64,000 nucleotides of DNA from Thermomicrobiales bacterium (GTDB lineage: Bacteria; Chloroflexota; Chloroflexia; Thermomicrobiales; UBA6265). Shown here in pieces: positions 17,618 through 26,452 of this stretch. Both the position numbers and the translations under genes were made by a program. The notes under the pieces are model-generated. The model had not been told where the DNA came from, made no database searches, and saw nothing but the letters and a program-made list of their open reading frames with translations. Every line of letters starts with the position of its first letter. Within the stretch, counting starts at the first letter, position 1. The DNA is taken from positions 1 to 64,000 of the forward strand of contig JAHBVL010000013.1 of assembly GCA_019637585.1 (NCBI GenBank), in the 5' to 3' direction.

Positions 17618-17638
17618 ACGTACACTATATACGTACAC
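17618..17638. promoter_or_regulatory. Direct repeat of ACGTACAC, possible second operator
   Basis: ACGTACAC occurs at 17618-17625 and again at 17631-17638, start to start 13 bases, separated by TATAT. It matches one half of the palindrome at 17375. The TATAT spacer could also serve as a minus-strand promoter element. Confidence 0.35.
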
Positions 17639-17676
17639 CAAACCGGTGTCAAGGAATTCCCGAAAATTGCTCGATC

Positions 17677-18600
17677 CTACGAGCGGAGCTCCTTGATCAC
17701 CTCGCCGATCGTCTCGATCGATTCGACCGTGAAGGGGTCGGTCCAGAGCATGACGTGGCTCACACCCGCAGCAGCATAGGCAGCCAGGAAATCCGCCGTT
17801 TCCCGCACCGTCATTGGCTTTGGCTCAGAGACCTTGCCATTCAGCCATACCCCGACGGCTCCCGGCAGATCGACGAAAACGCAGCATGATCGGGCAATGG
17901 AATCGCGATCGCGGCCGGTGTTGTCGCATGCAGCATCAAGGGCGGCGAGACGGGGCAGCGCTTCGTCGACCGACCGGGTCCAGGTGGTGTTCCAGATGTC
18001 GGCGTGTTTGGCCGCAAGTTGCAGCATCCGGGGGCCGTCGGTACCGACCATGATCGGTAGCTGGCCGTTTCTCGGTCCTCGCGGCCGGAGGTGGCAGTTC
18101 GGCGCCGACTCGTATGTTCCGGTGAAGTCGACCTCACCATGACGGATCAGGTTGTAGATGATATGGAACTGCTCTTCGAACCGGCTGGCGCGATGGTCGT
18201 ACGGGAATCCGTAGGTGGTGAACTCGGGTTCGTGCCAACCGGCGCCGAGACCAAGAATCAGGCGGCCATCGCTCACTTCGTCCAGAGTCTCGGCCATTTT
18301 GGCCATGAGCGCCGGGTTCCGGAATCCGGCGCAGGCCACCAGCGGACCGATCTCCACGCGGGAAGTCGCCTGGGCGATCGCCGAGAGGAGAGTCCAGGCT
18401 TCCCATCGCCCCTGGATTGGCACATCGGGAAAGTCGAAGATCATGTGATCGGCGACCCAGATGGAATCGAGACCGGCTCGTTCGGCGGTCACAGCCAGCT
18501 CCAGCACGTCTTTCCATCGAAATGCCGTGGGGGTCATCGACCCATCCCCGTTTGGAATATTGAGTCCCACCTTCAGTTTTGCTGGGTCCAACGCCGCCAT
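17677..18600 (-). CDS. LLM-class (luciferase-like, probably F420-dependent) oxidoreductase
   Basis: 307 residues. TIM-barrel luciferase-like monooxygenase family: LELAVTAERAGLDSIWVADH at the N-terminus, RVEIGPLVACAGFRNPALMAKMAETLDEVSDGRLILGLGAGWHEPE in the middle (conserved GLGAGWHEPEF), and HVMLWTDPFTVESI at the C-terminus. These enzymes use flavin or F420 to oxidise or reduce diverse small molecules. The ATG at 18600 follows TGGAGTTGTGAT; a 15-residue upstream extension has no support. Neighbours give no pathway. Family assignment firm; cofactor inferred from subgroup similarity; substrate unknown. Confidence 0.88.
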   Translation of the reverse strand: MAALDPAKLKVGLNIPNGDGSMTPTAFRWKDVLELAVTAERAGLDSIWVADHMIFDFPDVPIQGRWEAWTLLSAIAQATSRVEIGPLVACAGFRNPALMAKMAETLDEVSDGRLILGLGAGWHEPEFTTYGFPYDHRASRFEEQFHIIYNLIRHGEVDFTGTYESAPNCHLRPRGPRNGQLPIMVGTDGPRMLQLAAKHADIWNTTWTRSVDEALPRLAALDAACDNTGRDRDSIARSCCVFVDLPGAVGVWLNGKVSEPKPMTVRETADFLAAYAAAGVSHVMLWTDPFTVESIETIGEVIKELRS

Positions 18601-18751
18601 ATCACAACTCCATTTTGAAATCGACCACAAAACGTGCTGACGCATGGTACCGAAGAACGATGTACGCAGGATGGGCAGCGACTAGAATTGAGAGCGCCGC
18701 AGTATCGCCGGACTGTGCAGTCGGGGCGTGACGGCGCCGGGGTGCACACAC

Positions 18752-19447
18752 GTGGAACTACTCATCGCCGGGCTTGGGTTGGGATCGGGCTTGGCTATTG
18801 CTGGATTTCTCCTGCGTGAAGCAGGGCTGAGCAAGCGTCTGTCGCTGCCGCTCTGGTTCGCCGATGCCGGTCTGGCCCTGATGGGCGCTGCCGTGACCGC
18901 CTGGTTGCTGATGGCGGCGGCGATCAGCGCCGATCTCGAGCAGGAGGTCGGGGTTGCCCTTATTGCCATCGGCGCGGTGATCGCCGCAGTTATCGGCATG
19001 ATCCTGGCGCGACGAGCAGCGTCGGTGCGGATGGCGGTCGCTGCTCAAACCGGACAGTGGCCAGCTGGCCGGCAAACCCAGGTGATGCCACTTTCCGATG
19101 TACAGGTAGAGTCAGCGGTTCACCATCAACAGCCGCTCGACGACCTGCCAGAAGACCAGCCTCCGGCAGTCGGCGATGTGCTCGCTGCTGACGAAGCCGC
19201 ACCCGAACCCAAGCGGGACTGGGAGGCCATCTGGCGGGAGACGTGGGGAAGTATCGAGACTCCCGGCGAAGCGGAGACTGGCACGCAAGCTCCGGAATCA
19301 GCGGACAACGCCGCGACGGCTCGCCTGACCTGGGCGGGTGAGTCGAACGGTGAGGAGACGCCGTCTCAGCCGGAGGCACCGGCGGAGCAATCCCCAGACG
19401 AGGCGACCAGCACCAGTTCCAACCCGGAACGTGCCTCGTCGACCTGA
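18752..19447 (+). CDS. Two- to three-helix membrane protein with acidic disordered tail, unknown function
   Basis: About 231 residues. Hydrophobic segments at the N-terminus (LLIAGLGLGSGLAIAGFLL), around residue 40 (LPLWFADAGLALMGAAVTAWLLMAAAI) and residue 75 (VGVALIAIGAVIAAVIGMILA) are followed by about 130 residues rich in Glu, Ala, Pro and Gln with no recognisable domain. I do not recognise a family. The GTG at 18752 is preferred (GGGGTG 8 bases upstream, hydrophobic segment immediately after); a GTG at 18728 is possible. It is transcribed alone on the plus strand between two minus-strand genes. Coding status is supported by the orderly membrane pattern and codon use; function unknown. Confidence 0.6.
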   Translation: MELLIAGLGLGSGLAIAGFLLREAGLSKRLSLPLWFADAGLALMGAAVTAWLLMAAAISADLEQEVGVALIAIGAVIAAVIGMILARRAASVRMAVAAQTGQWPAGRQTQVMPLSDVQVESAVHHQQPLDDLPEDQPPAVGDVLAADEAAPEPKRDWEAIWRETWGSIETPGEAETGTQAPESADNAATARLTWAGESNGEETPSQPEAPAEQSPDEATSTSSNPERASST

Positions 19448-19474
19448 CCCGCCCCGCCCGGACTCACATCGGGA

Positions 19475-20842
19475 CTATGACGATCCCAGCTTCGTGAGAT
19501 AGGTGGCGAACACCGACCGGGCGTCGGGAAGGAACGAAGGATCGAACCATTCATTGGGCGCGTGATTGCGGCTTCCGGGCAATGAGAAACCCAGCGTCAC
19601 GGTGTCGATGCCAAGTTCCTGCCGGAACACCTCGGTGATCGGAACGGTGCCCCCTGAGCGGACAAATCGTGGTTCATGCCCGAAGACCTCGGCAAGCGCT
19701 GCCGCCGCGACCGCCAGAACCGGCGCGTCGGTATCGAGGAGGTAGGGGTTTGCCGATCCCTTGAGCGGATCGACCGTGACCTCGGCAAAGGGAGGGGTGT
19801 GACGCTCGATATGGCGTTTGAGGAGCTCCATCACCCTCTCCGGCGTCTGGCCGGGAACAAGGCGACAGGTGATCTTGCCGTGAGCCTGGCATGGCGTCAC
19901 CGTTTTGGCGCCCTGCCCCTGATACCCGCCCCAGATGCCGTTGAAATCGACGGTCGGCCGGGTCCAGCGGCGCTCGAGCAGCGAGTATCCCGGTTCTCCC
20001 CAGAGACCGAGAACGCCCGCTTCGTGCTGATACCCGCCTTCGTCGACGGGAATGGCCGCGATCGATCCTTTTTCCTTGTCAGTGAGCGGGCGGACATCGT
20101 CGTAGAACCCTTCGACGGCCACCGTCCCATCCGGTTTATGAAAGGTCGCCGCCAGCTGAATCAGCACCTGGACGGCGTTCGGCACCGCCGCCCCGTAGCT
20201 CCCTGAGTGCAGATCGGTCGTGCCGGTGCGAACATCGATCTGACAGCCGGTCAGCCCCTTCAGTCCGACGCAGAGCGATGGTGTTTCCCGTCCCTGCATT
20301 CCTCCGTCGGCCGAAAGCGCGACATCGGCTTTCAGCTGATCCCGCCGTTGCCGAACCACTGCCGGCAGATTTGGGCTGCCGATCTCCTCTTCGCCTTCGA
20401 AGAGAATGAGCAGATTGACTGGCAGCTGTCCCGATGTCTTGGCGATTGCTTCGATCGCCTGGATTAGGGTCAGCATGTTCGCTTTCATATCAGACGAACC
20501 GCGGGCGTAGAGCAACCCGTCGCGCAGCGTCGGTTCGAATGGCGGTGATTCCCAGAGATCGAGTGGTTCGACCGGCTGGACATCGTAGTGACCGTAGAGG
20601 AGGAGGGTCGGTTTGCGCTCATCGGTCACCCAGCGACCGAAGACCACCGGATGGCGTGGTGTGTCGATCAGCTCGAGAAAGGGGACTCCCGCTGCCCGTA
20701 GCCGCCGCCTCACCCATTCCGCCGCTTTGCGCACATCCTCGGCTCGCTCTGGCGCGGTGCTCACACTGGGAATGCGGAGAAAGTCGAGGAGCTCTTCGTC
20801 GAATCGCTCCTGATTCTGTTCGAGATACGACTGCCAGTTCAC
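19475..20842 (-). CDS. M20-family metallopeptidase (dipeptidase-like)
   Basis: 455 residues. Two-zinc peptidase of the M20/M28 clan: LLLYGHYDVQPVEPLDLWES holds the first zinc His and the catalytic Asp, YARGSSDMKANM the bridging Asp, ILFEGEEEIGSPN the catalytic Glu and next ligand, and NEWFDPS near the C-terminus the last part of the site (RNHAPNEWF with His). The dimerisation domain lies about residues 190-330. It hydrolyses dipeptides or acylated amino acids in the cytoplasm. GTG start (complement of 20840-20842) with GGGGGAG about 9 bases upstream. It lies 28 bases downstream of the coiled-coil gene on the same strand and may share its transcript. Confidence 0.94.
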   Translation of the reverse strand: MNWQSYLEQNQERFDEELLDFLRIPSVSTAPERAEDVRKAAEWVRRRLRAAGVPFLELIDTPRHPVVFGRWVTDERKPTLLLYGHYDVQPVEPLDLWESPPFEPTLRDGLLYARGSSDMKANMLTLIQAIEAIAKTSGQLPVNLLILFEGEEEIGSPNLPAVVRQRRDQLKADVALSADGGMQGRETPSLCVGLKGLTGCQIDVRTGTTDLHSGSYGAAVPNAVQVLIQLAATFHKPDGTVAVEGFYDDVRPLTDKEKGSIAAIPVDEGGYQHEAGVLGLWGEPGYSLLERRWTRPTVDFNGIWGGYQGQGAKTVTPCQAHGKITCRLVPGQTPERVMELLKRHIERHTPPFAEVTVDPLKGSANPYLLDTDAPVLAVAAAALAEVFGHEPRFVRSGGTVPITEVFRQELGIDTVTLGFSLPGSRNHAPNEWFDPSFLPDARSVFATYLTKLGSS

Positions 20843-20870
20843 GCTTGTCCGCTCCCCCCGATGGCGCCGT

Positions 20871-21653
20871 TCATTCCGACAATTTCACTTCGAGCAATCC
20901 CGGCCGGGACAGAACCACCGCCAGCTCCCTGCCGCCGTCCCAGGCGAGAAGGTCCTCTTTTTGCAGCGCTCGGTCGAGCATCACCTGCAGGCGAAGCACC
21001 CCGGCAGCGAACTCGCGCGGCTCGACGCGGGAGACAAATGAGAGGTCGTCCAGGTATGACTTGAGGCTGAGCGCGGTCGCGGCGTTCGGCACGCCATGCA
21101 CAAGGAGCACGAATCTGCCCGGTTCGCTGTCGATGGGGAGATCACGCCCAGTGGAGGATGGAGCCGGTTCCGCAACCAGCGGTTTCTCCTCTTCGGCAGC
21201 CTCTGGCTCGGGAAGGGACACAGGCTCGGTCACCGGGATGACGTTCTCCAGTTCCGGTTCGTCGATGCGTGACGCCAATTCCGGAGTCAACGAATTCGGG
21301 AGCGCCGGAAACGCCACATCGGGATGCAACTCTGCTTCGAGCGCGTCGATGGCGTCGGTCAGTCGCCGGGCCAGTCGCTCCGCGGTGCCTTGCAATGCGG
21401 TCACGTCGTCGAGCAATCCAGAGTAGAGCGACCTGAACGACTCGACCTGCGCCGCCCGGATCGCCTGGGCGCTCTCGGCGGCTTCCGCCGATTCCCGGGC
21501 GGTTCGCTCTCGCAATTCGATCGCTTCACGGAGGATGGTTCCAGCGTCGCCGACGCTCTTCTGGATCAATTGATCGAAGGATTCGTAGTACGCCAGGCGT
21601 TCGCGCAGTCTGTCGAACTCTGCGTCTGAATGGGCGTCGTGCATATCGGTCAT
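20871..21653 (-). CDS. Coiled-coil protein with C-terminal alpha/beta domain, unknown function
   Basis: 260 residues. Residues about 10-110 are rich in heptads (FDRLRERLAYYESFDQLIQK, TARESAEAAESAQAIRAAQ, LARRLTDAIDALEAEL), predicting a long coiled coil. An acidic Pro/Glu linker (about 125-165) leads to a C-terminal domain FVLLVHGVPNAATALSLKSYLDDLSFVSRVEPREFAAGVLRLQV, whose beta-alpha-beta-beta pattern resembles a small ferredoxin-like domain of the kind seen in polysaccharide-adhesion or heavy-metal-associated proteins. I cannot name a family. Start may be 21653 or the ATG at 21644; neither has a strong ribosome binding site. It is 28 bases upstream of the M20 peptidase on the same strand and divergent from metH. 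Confidence 0.62.
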   Translation of the reverse strand: MTDMHDAHSDAEFDRLRERLAYYESFDQLIQKSVGDAGTILREAIELRERTARESAEAAESAQAIRAAQVESFRSLYSGLLDDVTALQGTAERLARRLTDAIDALEAELHPDVAFPALPNSLTPELASRIDEPELENVIPVTEPVSLPEPEAAEEEKPLVAEPAPSSTGRDLPIDSEPGRFVLLVHGVPNAATALSLKSYLDDLSFVSRVEPREFAAGVLRLQVMLDRALQKEDLLAWDGGRELAVVLSRPGLLEVKLSE

Positions 21654-21807
21654 CGAACCGTTGCTTCGTCAGGATTGGCGGTCCATACAGGTGGACGGCG
21701 CGGAGACAGATTGATCAGCCGTCGGGCAGTGTATCACGGTCAATTTTCACGATCGCCGCTGCGCAATTTTCGTTTGACGGATTCCGTCATTTCTTCATGG
21801 ACTCGCC

Positions 21808-21813
21808 TACAAT
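21808..21813 (+). promoter_or_regulatory. metH: Possible -10 element (TACAAT) immediately before metH
   Basis: TACAAT ends 7 bases before the ATG at 21821, so transcription would begin at or next to the start codon and the message would be leaderless. A TTGACG at 21774 is too far (28 bases) to be its -35. No Shine-Dalgarno is seen before this ATG. Confidence 0.4.
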
Positions 21814-21820
21814 TGCGGAA

Positions 21821-24800
21821 ATGAACGACTTGCTTTCCCTGGCCCGGGAGCGCGTTGTTGTCTATGACGGCTCGATGGGCGCCACAATCCTCAACATGCA
21901 GCTCACCGCCGAAGACTATGGCGGCAAGGAAGGCTGCAACGAGTTCCTCGTCTTTCACAATCCGTCGATCATCGAGGGGATTCACGCATCCTATCTCGAG
22001 CTCGGCGTGGATGTCATCGAAACCGACACCTTCGGCGGCAGTCAGATCAAGCTGGAGGAGTATGGTCTCGGCGATCAAACCTACGCGCTGAACAGGGCCG
22101 CCGCCGCGCTGGCCAGGAAGGTCGCCGACGCCTATTCGACTCCCGCTCACCCCCGCTTTGTCGCCGGTTCGATCGGTCCCACCGGCTTGCTGCCAGCATC
22201 TGAGGATCCGATGCTGGGACAGCATCGCTTTCGAGAGGTCGTCGACCTCTTCCTCGATCAGGTCAGGGGGCTTGTCGATGGCGGAAGCGACATCCTGATC
22301 GTCGAAACGGTGCAGGACATCCTGGAGCTGAAAGCGGCATTTCACGCCATCCGGCTGGTCAGCGAAGAGCGGGGCAAGGGCATTCCGGTCCATGCGTCCC
22401 TGACGCTCGATACCTCCGAGCGGATGCTCCTCGGCACCGACATCGCGGCTGGTTTGAGCATCGTGGAGCATCTGGGACCGGACGTCGTCGGACTGAACTG
22501 CTCGACTGGGCCTGAACATATGCGGGAACCGGCTCGCTATCTGGGAGAACACTCGACCAAACCAGTCGCCATCATTCCCAATGCCGGAATTCCGGTCAAT
22601 GTGAATGGTCTGGCCGTTTTTCCGCTCGAACCTGAGCCGATGGCCAGGCAGCTGCGCGAGATGGTCGAGAACTTTCAGGTCGGCATCGTTGGCGGTTGTT
22701 GCGGCACCACGCCCGATCACCTGCGCGAGCTTCTGAGGGAGATCGCATCCCGGCCGGTCACGGTCCGGCCAACGGCTCCGCGACGTCAGATCGCGTCGAT
22801 GATCCGCGCGACCGACATGATGCAGGAACCGGCGCCGATGATCGTTGGCGAACGCCTGAATGCCCAGGGCTCCCGCAAGGTCAAGCGTTTGGTGCTCGCT
22901 GATGACTACGACGGGCTGCTCGAAGTCGCCCGGATGCAGGTCGACGAAGGCGCCCATGCCCTCGATGTCTGCATGGCCCTGACTGAGCGTGCGGACGAGC
23001 GGGAGATCATGCGTCAGTTGGTCAAAAAGCTGGCGCTCAGCGTGGAAGTGCCGCTGGTCATCGACTCCACCGAACCCGATGTGATCCAGGATGCGCTGGA
23101 GCAGTATCCGGGCCGGGCGATTGTCAACTCGATCAACATGGAAAACGGCAGAACCCGGATCGAATCGGTCATGCCACTGGTCATGGCCCACGGTGCGGCT
23201 GTGGTTGCACTGACCATCGATCAGGTTGGTATGGCCAAGACGGCCGGGCGAAAGGTCGAGGTCGCCAGGGCGATTCACGACATCGTGACGACACAGTATG
23301 GCCTGCCACCCGAGGATCTCATCTTCGACGCACTGACATTCACCCTGGCCACCGGCGATCCCGAGTTCGCCAATTCCGCCGTCGAAACGATCGAGGGGAT
23401 TCGCCAGATCGAATCCGAGCTGCCGGGGGTGTTGACGATCCTGGGCGTTTCCAATGTGTCGTTCGGTCTCTCTCCCGCGGGCCGCCGGGTTCTGAACGCG
23501 GTTTTCCTCTATCACGCGGTGCGAGCGGGGCTGGATATGGCCATCATCCATCCCAGCCATGTCCTGCCCTTTTCGGAGATCCCCGCGCAGGAACGGGATT
23601 TCGCTGAGGATCTCGTTTTCAACCGCCGGCCGGACGCGCTCCAGCGCTTCATCGAGTTTTTCGAGGGGCGAGAAGAAACAGTCGCGGCAACCGGGCCAGA
23701 TCCTATGGCCGAGCTGCCGGTCAGGGAGCGACTGCACTACCGGATCCTTCATCGAAAGAAAGAAGGGGTCGAAGGAGATATCGACCAGGCGATCGCCGAC
23801 TCAGGCGACGCGGTCGAAGTGCTGAACAATGTGCTCTTGCCAGCGATGAAAGAGGTCGGCGACAAGTTCGGCGCCGGCGAGCTGATTCTGCCCTTCGTCC
23901 TCCAGTCGGCCGAGGTGATGAAGCGTGCGGTGTCGAGGCTGGAAACCTACCTCGAGCGCCAGGAGGGCGTATCCAAGGGGATCGTCGTGCTGGCCACCGT
24001 CTATGGCGACGTCCACGATATCGGCAAGAACCTGGTCAACACCATTCTGACCAACAATGGCTACACCGTGCACGACCTGGGCAAACAGGTGCCGGTGACC
24101 ACGATTATCGAGAAAGCGGTCGAGGTCCACGCATCGGCCATCGGACTGTCGGCTTTGCTCGTCTCGACCAGCAAGCAGATGCCGCTCTGCGTTGAAGAGC
24201 TGCGGCACCGCGATCTTGGATTTCCCGTGATGATTGGCGGCGCCGCCATCAACCGACCCTATGCCCACCGGACGCTCTACGCCGGCGGCGAGACGCCATA
24301 CGAATCAGGCGTCTTCTACGCGCGCGATGCCTTCGAAGGTTTGTCGATCATGGACCAGCTCATCGATCCAGGGCAGCGATCGACGCTGGTGGCCGAAACG
24401 TTCGCGGCCGCCGAAACGGCGCTGAAGAAAGGGGTGCGCGACTCCTTCAAAGCGCCAGTCGAGGCATCCGAAGTCGTCCGCTCGTCTGTGCCACAGGTGG
24501 AACCGCGGTCGCCGCCATTTTGGGGTGTTCGTCAGCTCGACGACATTCCGCTGGCCGACGTCTGGCCCCACCTCGATCTGAAAACACTCTTCCGCCTTCA
24601 CTGGGGAGGAAAAGGGTTGAAGGACGAGGAATGGGTCCGGATGCTGCGCGAGGAATTCAATCCCCGGTTGGCCCAGATGAAAGAGGACGCCGAACGAACC
24701 GGCTGGCTCGAACCCCGGGTGCGGTATGGGTACTTCCCGGCGAATGGGGATGGAAACGATCTGGTCATTTTCGATCCGTCGGATTCGGCTGCGGAGCTGG

Positions 24801-25273
24801 CGCGGTTCAACTTCCCGCGCCAACCCGCCCGGGAGCGGCTCTGCCTGGCGGACTACTTTCTGCCGATCGAAACAGGCAAGCGCGACGTGGCTGTGCTGCA
24901 GCTCGTCACGCAAGGAGCCAAGGCCACACAACGCACGGAGTCGTTGCAGGCGGCCAGCGAGTATTCCGAAGCGTTCTTCAGCCATGGGTTGAGCGTCCAG
25001 AGCGCTGAAGGGCTCGCTGAGCTCATCCACCAGCGGGTCCGATCGGAGCTCGGCATCGGACCGGAAACCGGCAAGCGCTATTCCTGGGGCTATCCCGCCT
25101 GTCCGGACCTCTCACAGCATGCGATCGTCGACCAACTCCTGGGAAGCGCGCTGATCGGTGTGTCGATCACCGACGGCTTCCAGTTCGACCCGGAGCAGAC
25201 CACGGCCGCGCTCGTCGTGCACCACCCCGACGCGAAGTACTACGCTCTGGCCCGAACGGGCGGCGAGGAGTAG
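21821..25273 (+). CDS. metH: Cobalamin-dependent methionine synthase
   Basis: 1150 residues with all four modules in order. Homocysteine-binding domain (residues about 1-310) with the zinc ligands in NCSTGP and GGCCGT (about 291). Methyltetrahydrofolate-binding pterin domain (about 340-600: VGERLNAQGSRKVKR, DVCMALTERADE). B12 domain (about 630-870) with the lower-ligand motif DVHDIGKN near residue 730. C-terminal activation domain (about 930-1150) with the AdoMet motif RYSWGYPACPD. It methylates homocysteine using methyl-B12 in the cytoplasm. I chose the ATG at 21821; an ATG at 21797 adds eight residues but has no better signal. It makes the cell dependent on B12 supply, in keeping with the riboswitch uptake operon 16 kb away. 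No B12 riboswitch is seen before metH. Confidence 0.97.
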   Translation: MNDLLSLARERVVVYDGSMGATILNMQLTAEDYGGKEGCNEFLVFHNPSIIEGIHASYLELGVDVIETDTFGGSQIKLEEYGLGDQTYALNRAAAALARKVADAYSTPAHPRFVAGSIGPTGLLPASEDPMLGQHRFREVVDLFLDQVRGLVDGGSDILIVETVQDILELKAAFHAIRLVSEERGKGIPVHASLTLDTSERMLLGTDIAAGLSIVEHLGPDVVGLNCSTGPEHMREPARYLGEHSTKPVAIIPNAGIPVNVNGLAVFPLEPEPMARQLREMVENFQVGIVGGCCGTTPDHLRELLREIASRPVTVRPTAPRRQIASMIRATDMMQEPAPMIVGERLNAQGSRKVKRLVLADDYDGLLEVARMQVDEGAHALDVCMALTERADEREIMRQLVKKLALSVEVPLVIDSTEPDVIQDALEQYPGRAIVNSINMENGRTRIESVMPLVMAHGAAVVALTIDQVGMAKTAGRKVEVARAIHDIVTTQYGLPPEDLIFDALTFTLATGDPEFANSAVETIEGIRQIESELPGVLTILGVSNVSFGLSPAGRRVLNAVFLYHAVRAGLDMAIIHPSHVLPFSEIPAQERDFAEDLVFNRRPDALQRFIEFFEGREETVAATGPDPMAELPVRERLHYRILHRKKEGVEGDIDQAIADSGDAVEVLNNVLLPAMKEVGDKFGAGELILPFVLQSAEVMKRAVSRLETYLERQEGVSKGIVVLATVYGDVHDIGKNLVNTILTNNGYTVHDLGKQVPVTTIIEKAVEVHASAIGLSALLVSTSKQMPLCVEELRHRDLGFPVMIGGAAINRPYAHRTLYAGGETPYESGVFYARDAFEGLSIMDQLIDPGQRSTLVAETFAAAETALKKGVRDSFKAPVEASEVVRSSVPQVEPRSPPFWGVRQLDDIPLADVWPHLDLKTLFRLHWGGKGLKDEEWVRMLREEFNPRLAQMKEDAERTGWLEPRVRYGYFPANGDGNDLVIFDPSDSAAELARFNFPRQPARERLCLADYFLPIETGKRDVAVLQLVTQGAKATQRTESLQAASEYSEAFFSHGLSVQSAEGLAELIHQRVRSELGIGPETGKRYSWGYPACPDLSQHAIVDQLLGSALIGVSITDGFQFDPEQTTAALVVHHPDAKYYALARTGGEE

Positions 25274-25276
25274 AAA

Positions 25277-26452
25277 ATGCTGGAGGGGAAGATCTTCCTT
25301 CGACGGTCAGACAACTCCCTTGTTGCGCTGTCGGAACAACCCTATGAAGCTGAAGAGCTTCTTCAGCATCTCCTCGCAGAGCACCCAGATCTACTGGCGG
25401 GGGATCAGATCGATGCCGAAGCCCCGCGCAAGTGGCTCTTCGTGGGAAGAGAGATCGGGATTCCCGGTCAGTCAGAAGGGGGAGACTGGTGGTCTCTCGA
25501 CCATTTGTTTTTGGACCAGGATGTTATTCCAACCTTCGTCGAGGTCAAGCGGAGCGCTGATACGCGATCACGGCGTGAAGTCGTAACGCAGATGCTGGAC
25601 TATGCTGCCAACGCCACCGAGTACTGGCCAGTATCGAGAATGCGTGAGGACCATGCCAAACTCTGTGAAGCGGCGGGCGTGGACCCTGAGGATCACTTCG
25701 CCCAAGTGTTTGGACCTGGCATTGAGAACGGTACCGAAGAATACTGGCGGCAGGCGGAGCGCAATCTGCGCGAGGGACGGATACGGCTTCTTTTTGTAGC
25801 CGACCGTATCCCGGTCTCATTGCGCCGCATCATCGAGTTCCTCAACCACCAAATGGATCCGGCGGAAGTGCTTGCCCTTGAAGTGCGGCAGTTCGTTGGA
25901 GCCGCCGGAGGAGAAGGGCTCCAAACGCTCGTTCCGCGAGTTATTGGCCAAAGCGAATCCCTTCGCAAATCCTCGGCGGGTGTCGCGTTGCGTCGGAAGA
26001 GGCTCCCAGAGATCTCCGCGGAAGAGATTGTGAGTCGATTCCCGGAAGCTGCTCGGGACGTGATTGTCTCGCTCCTGAGGAAGTCCAGAGACCTAGGATG
26101 GTCGGTAAGGACGAAGGCGCACACATCAACACAGAACGTCGAACTGGGAGTTACACAGGAGACAACGGCCTTCGCGGCCGGTAGCGATGGGTACTTCTGG
26201 AGTTATCTCAAGGATCCAATGACAGTCGGAAGACTCTCGGTCGAGGAGAGGGCCGCGTACTATTCGCTGATTCGCGAAATCGATCCGACCCGATCTCCCG
26301 AGTCGAAGGGGAGCGTCGGAGTGAGAGTTCAGAATCTGACATCTCCCGAGAGCCATCAGCGACTGCTCGCTCTATTTGAGATGGCGGTCGGTGCCTCTGA
26401 GCGAATGAGCTCTGGGGATCAGCGCGAGGCAGTTCGGCGCAGCACCGAGTAA
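25277..26452 (+). CDS. PD-(D/E)XK nuclease-like protein (DUF91/NucS-like fold), unknown role
   Basis: 391 residues. The N-terminal half has the nuclease core: an early helix with Glu (YEAEELLQ, residues 23-30), SLDHLFLDQD (D75), PTFVEVKRS (E89, K91) and VVTQMLDYA (Q105), matching the E...D...ExK...Q layout of the PD-(D/E)XK superfamily. The C-terminal half (about 190-391) resembles nothing I know. The ATG is three bases after the metH stop with GGCGAGGAGTAG upstream, so it could be translated from the metH message. Its 3' end overlaps the convergent deacetylase by 34 bases. The sequence is visibly less GC-rich than its neighbours, suggesting transfer. It may act in defence or DNA repair; no partner gene is present. 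Confidence 0.72.
   Translation: MLEGKIFLRRSDNSLVALSEQPYEAEELLQHLLAEHPDLLAGDQIDAEAPRKWLFVGREIGIPGQSEGGDWWSLDHLFLDQDVIPTFVEVKRSADTRSRREVVTQMLDYAANATEYWPVSRMREDHAKLCEAAGVDPEDHFAQVFGPGIENGTEEYWRQAERNLREGRIRLLFVADRIPVSLRRIIEFLNHQMDPAEVLALEVRQFVGAAGGEGLQTLVPRVIGQSESLRKSSAGVALRRKRLPEISAEEIVSRFPEAARDVIVSLLRKSRDLGWSVRTKAHTSTQNVELGVTQETTAFAAGSDGYFWSYLKDPMTVGRLSVEERAAYYSLIREIDPTRSPESKGSVGVRVQNLTSPESHQRLLALFEMAVGASERMSSGDQREAVRRSTE

Larger units (their letters stand above)
17290..17676. other. 387-bp non-coding gap with palindromic sites and a long hairpin
   Basis: Between the sigma factor start and the LLM oxidoreductase stop I see no convincing gene. The gap holds a perfect 14-bp palindrome (17375-17388), a direct repeat of ACGTACAC (17618 and 17631), and an imperfect 10-bp stem GACCAGGAGG pairing with CCTGCTGGTC around a loop of about 40 bases near 17467-17522. 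On the minus strand the sigma frame stays open here and encodes a C-x2-C ... C-x2-C pattern (CGAC, CEAC); I do not call it a gene because it has no ribosome binding site. Confidence 0.5.

Noticed and set aside
21774-21779. TTGACG as -35 box for metH
   Set aside because: It is 28 bases from TACAAT, too far for a sigma-70 type promoter, and no -10 lies at the right distance.
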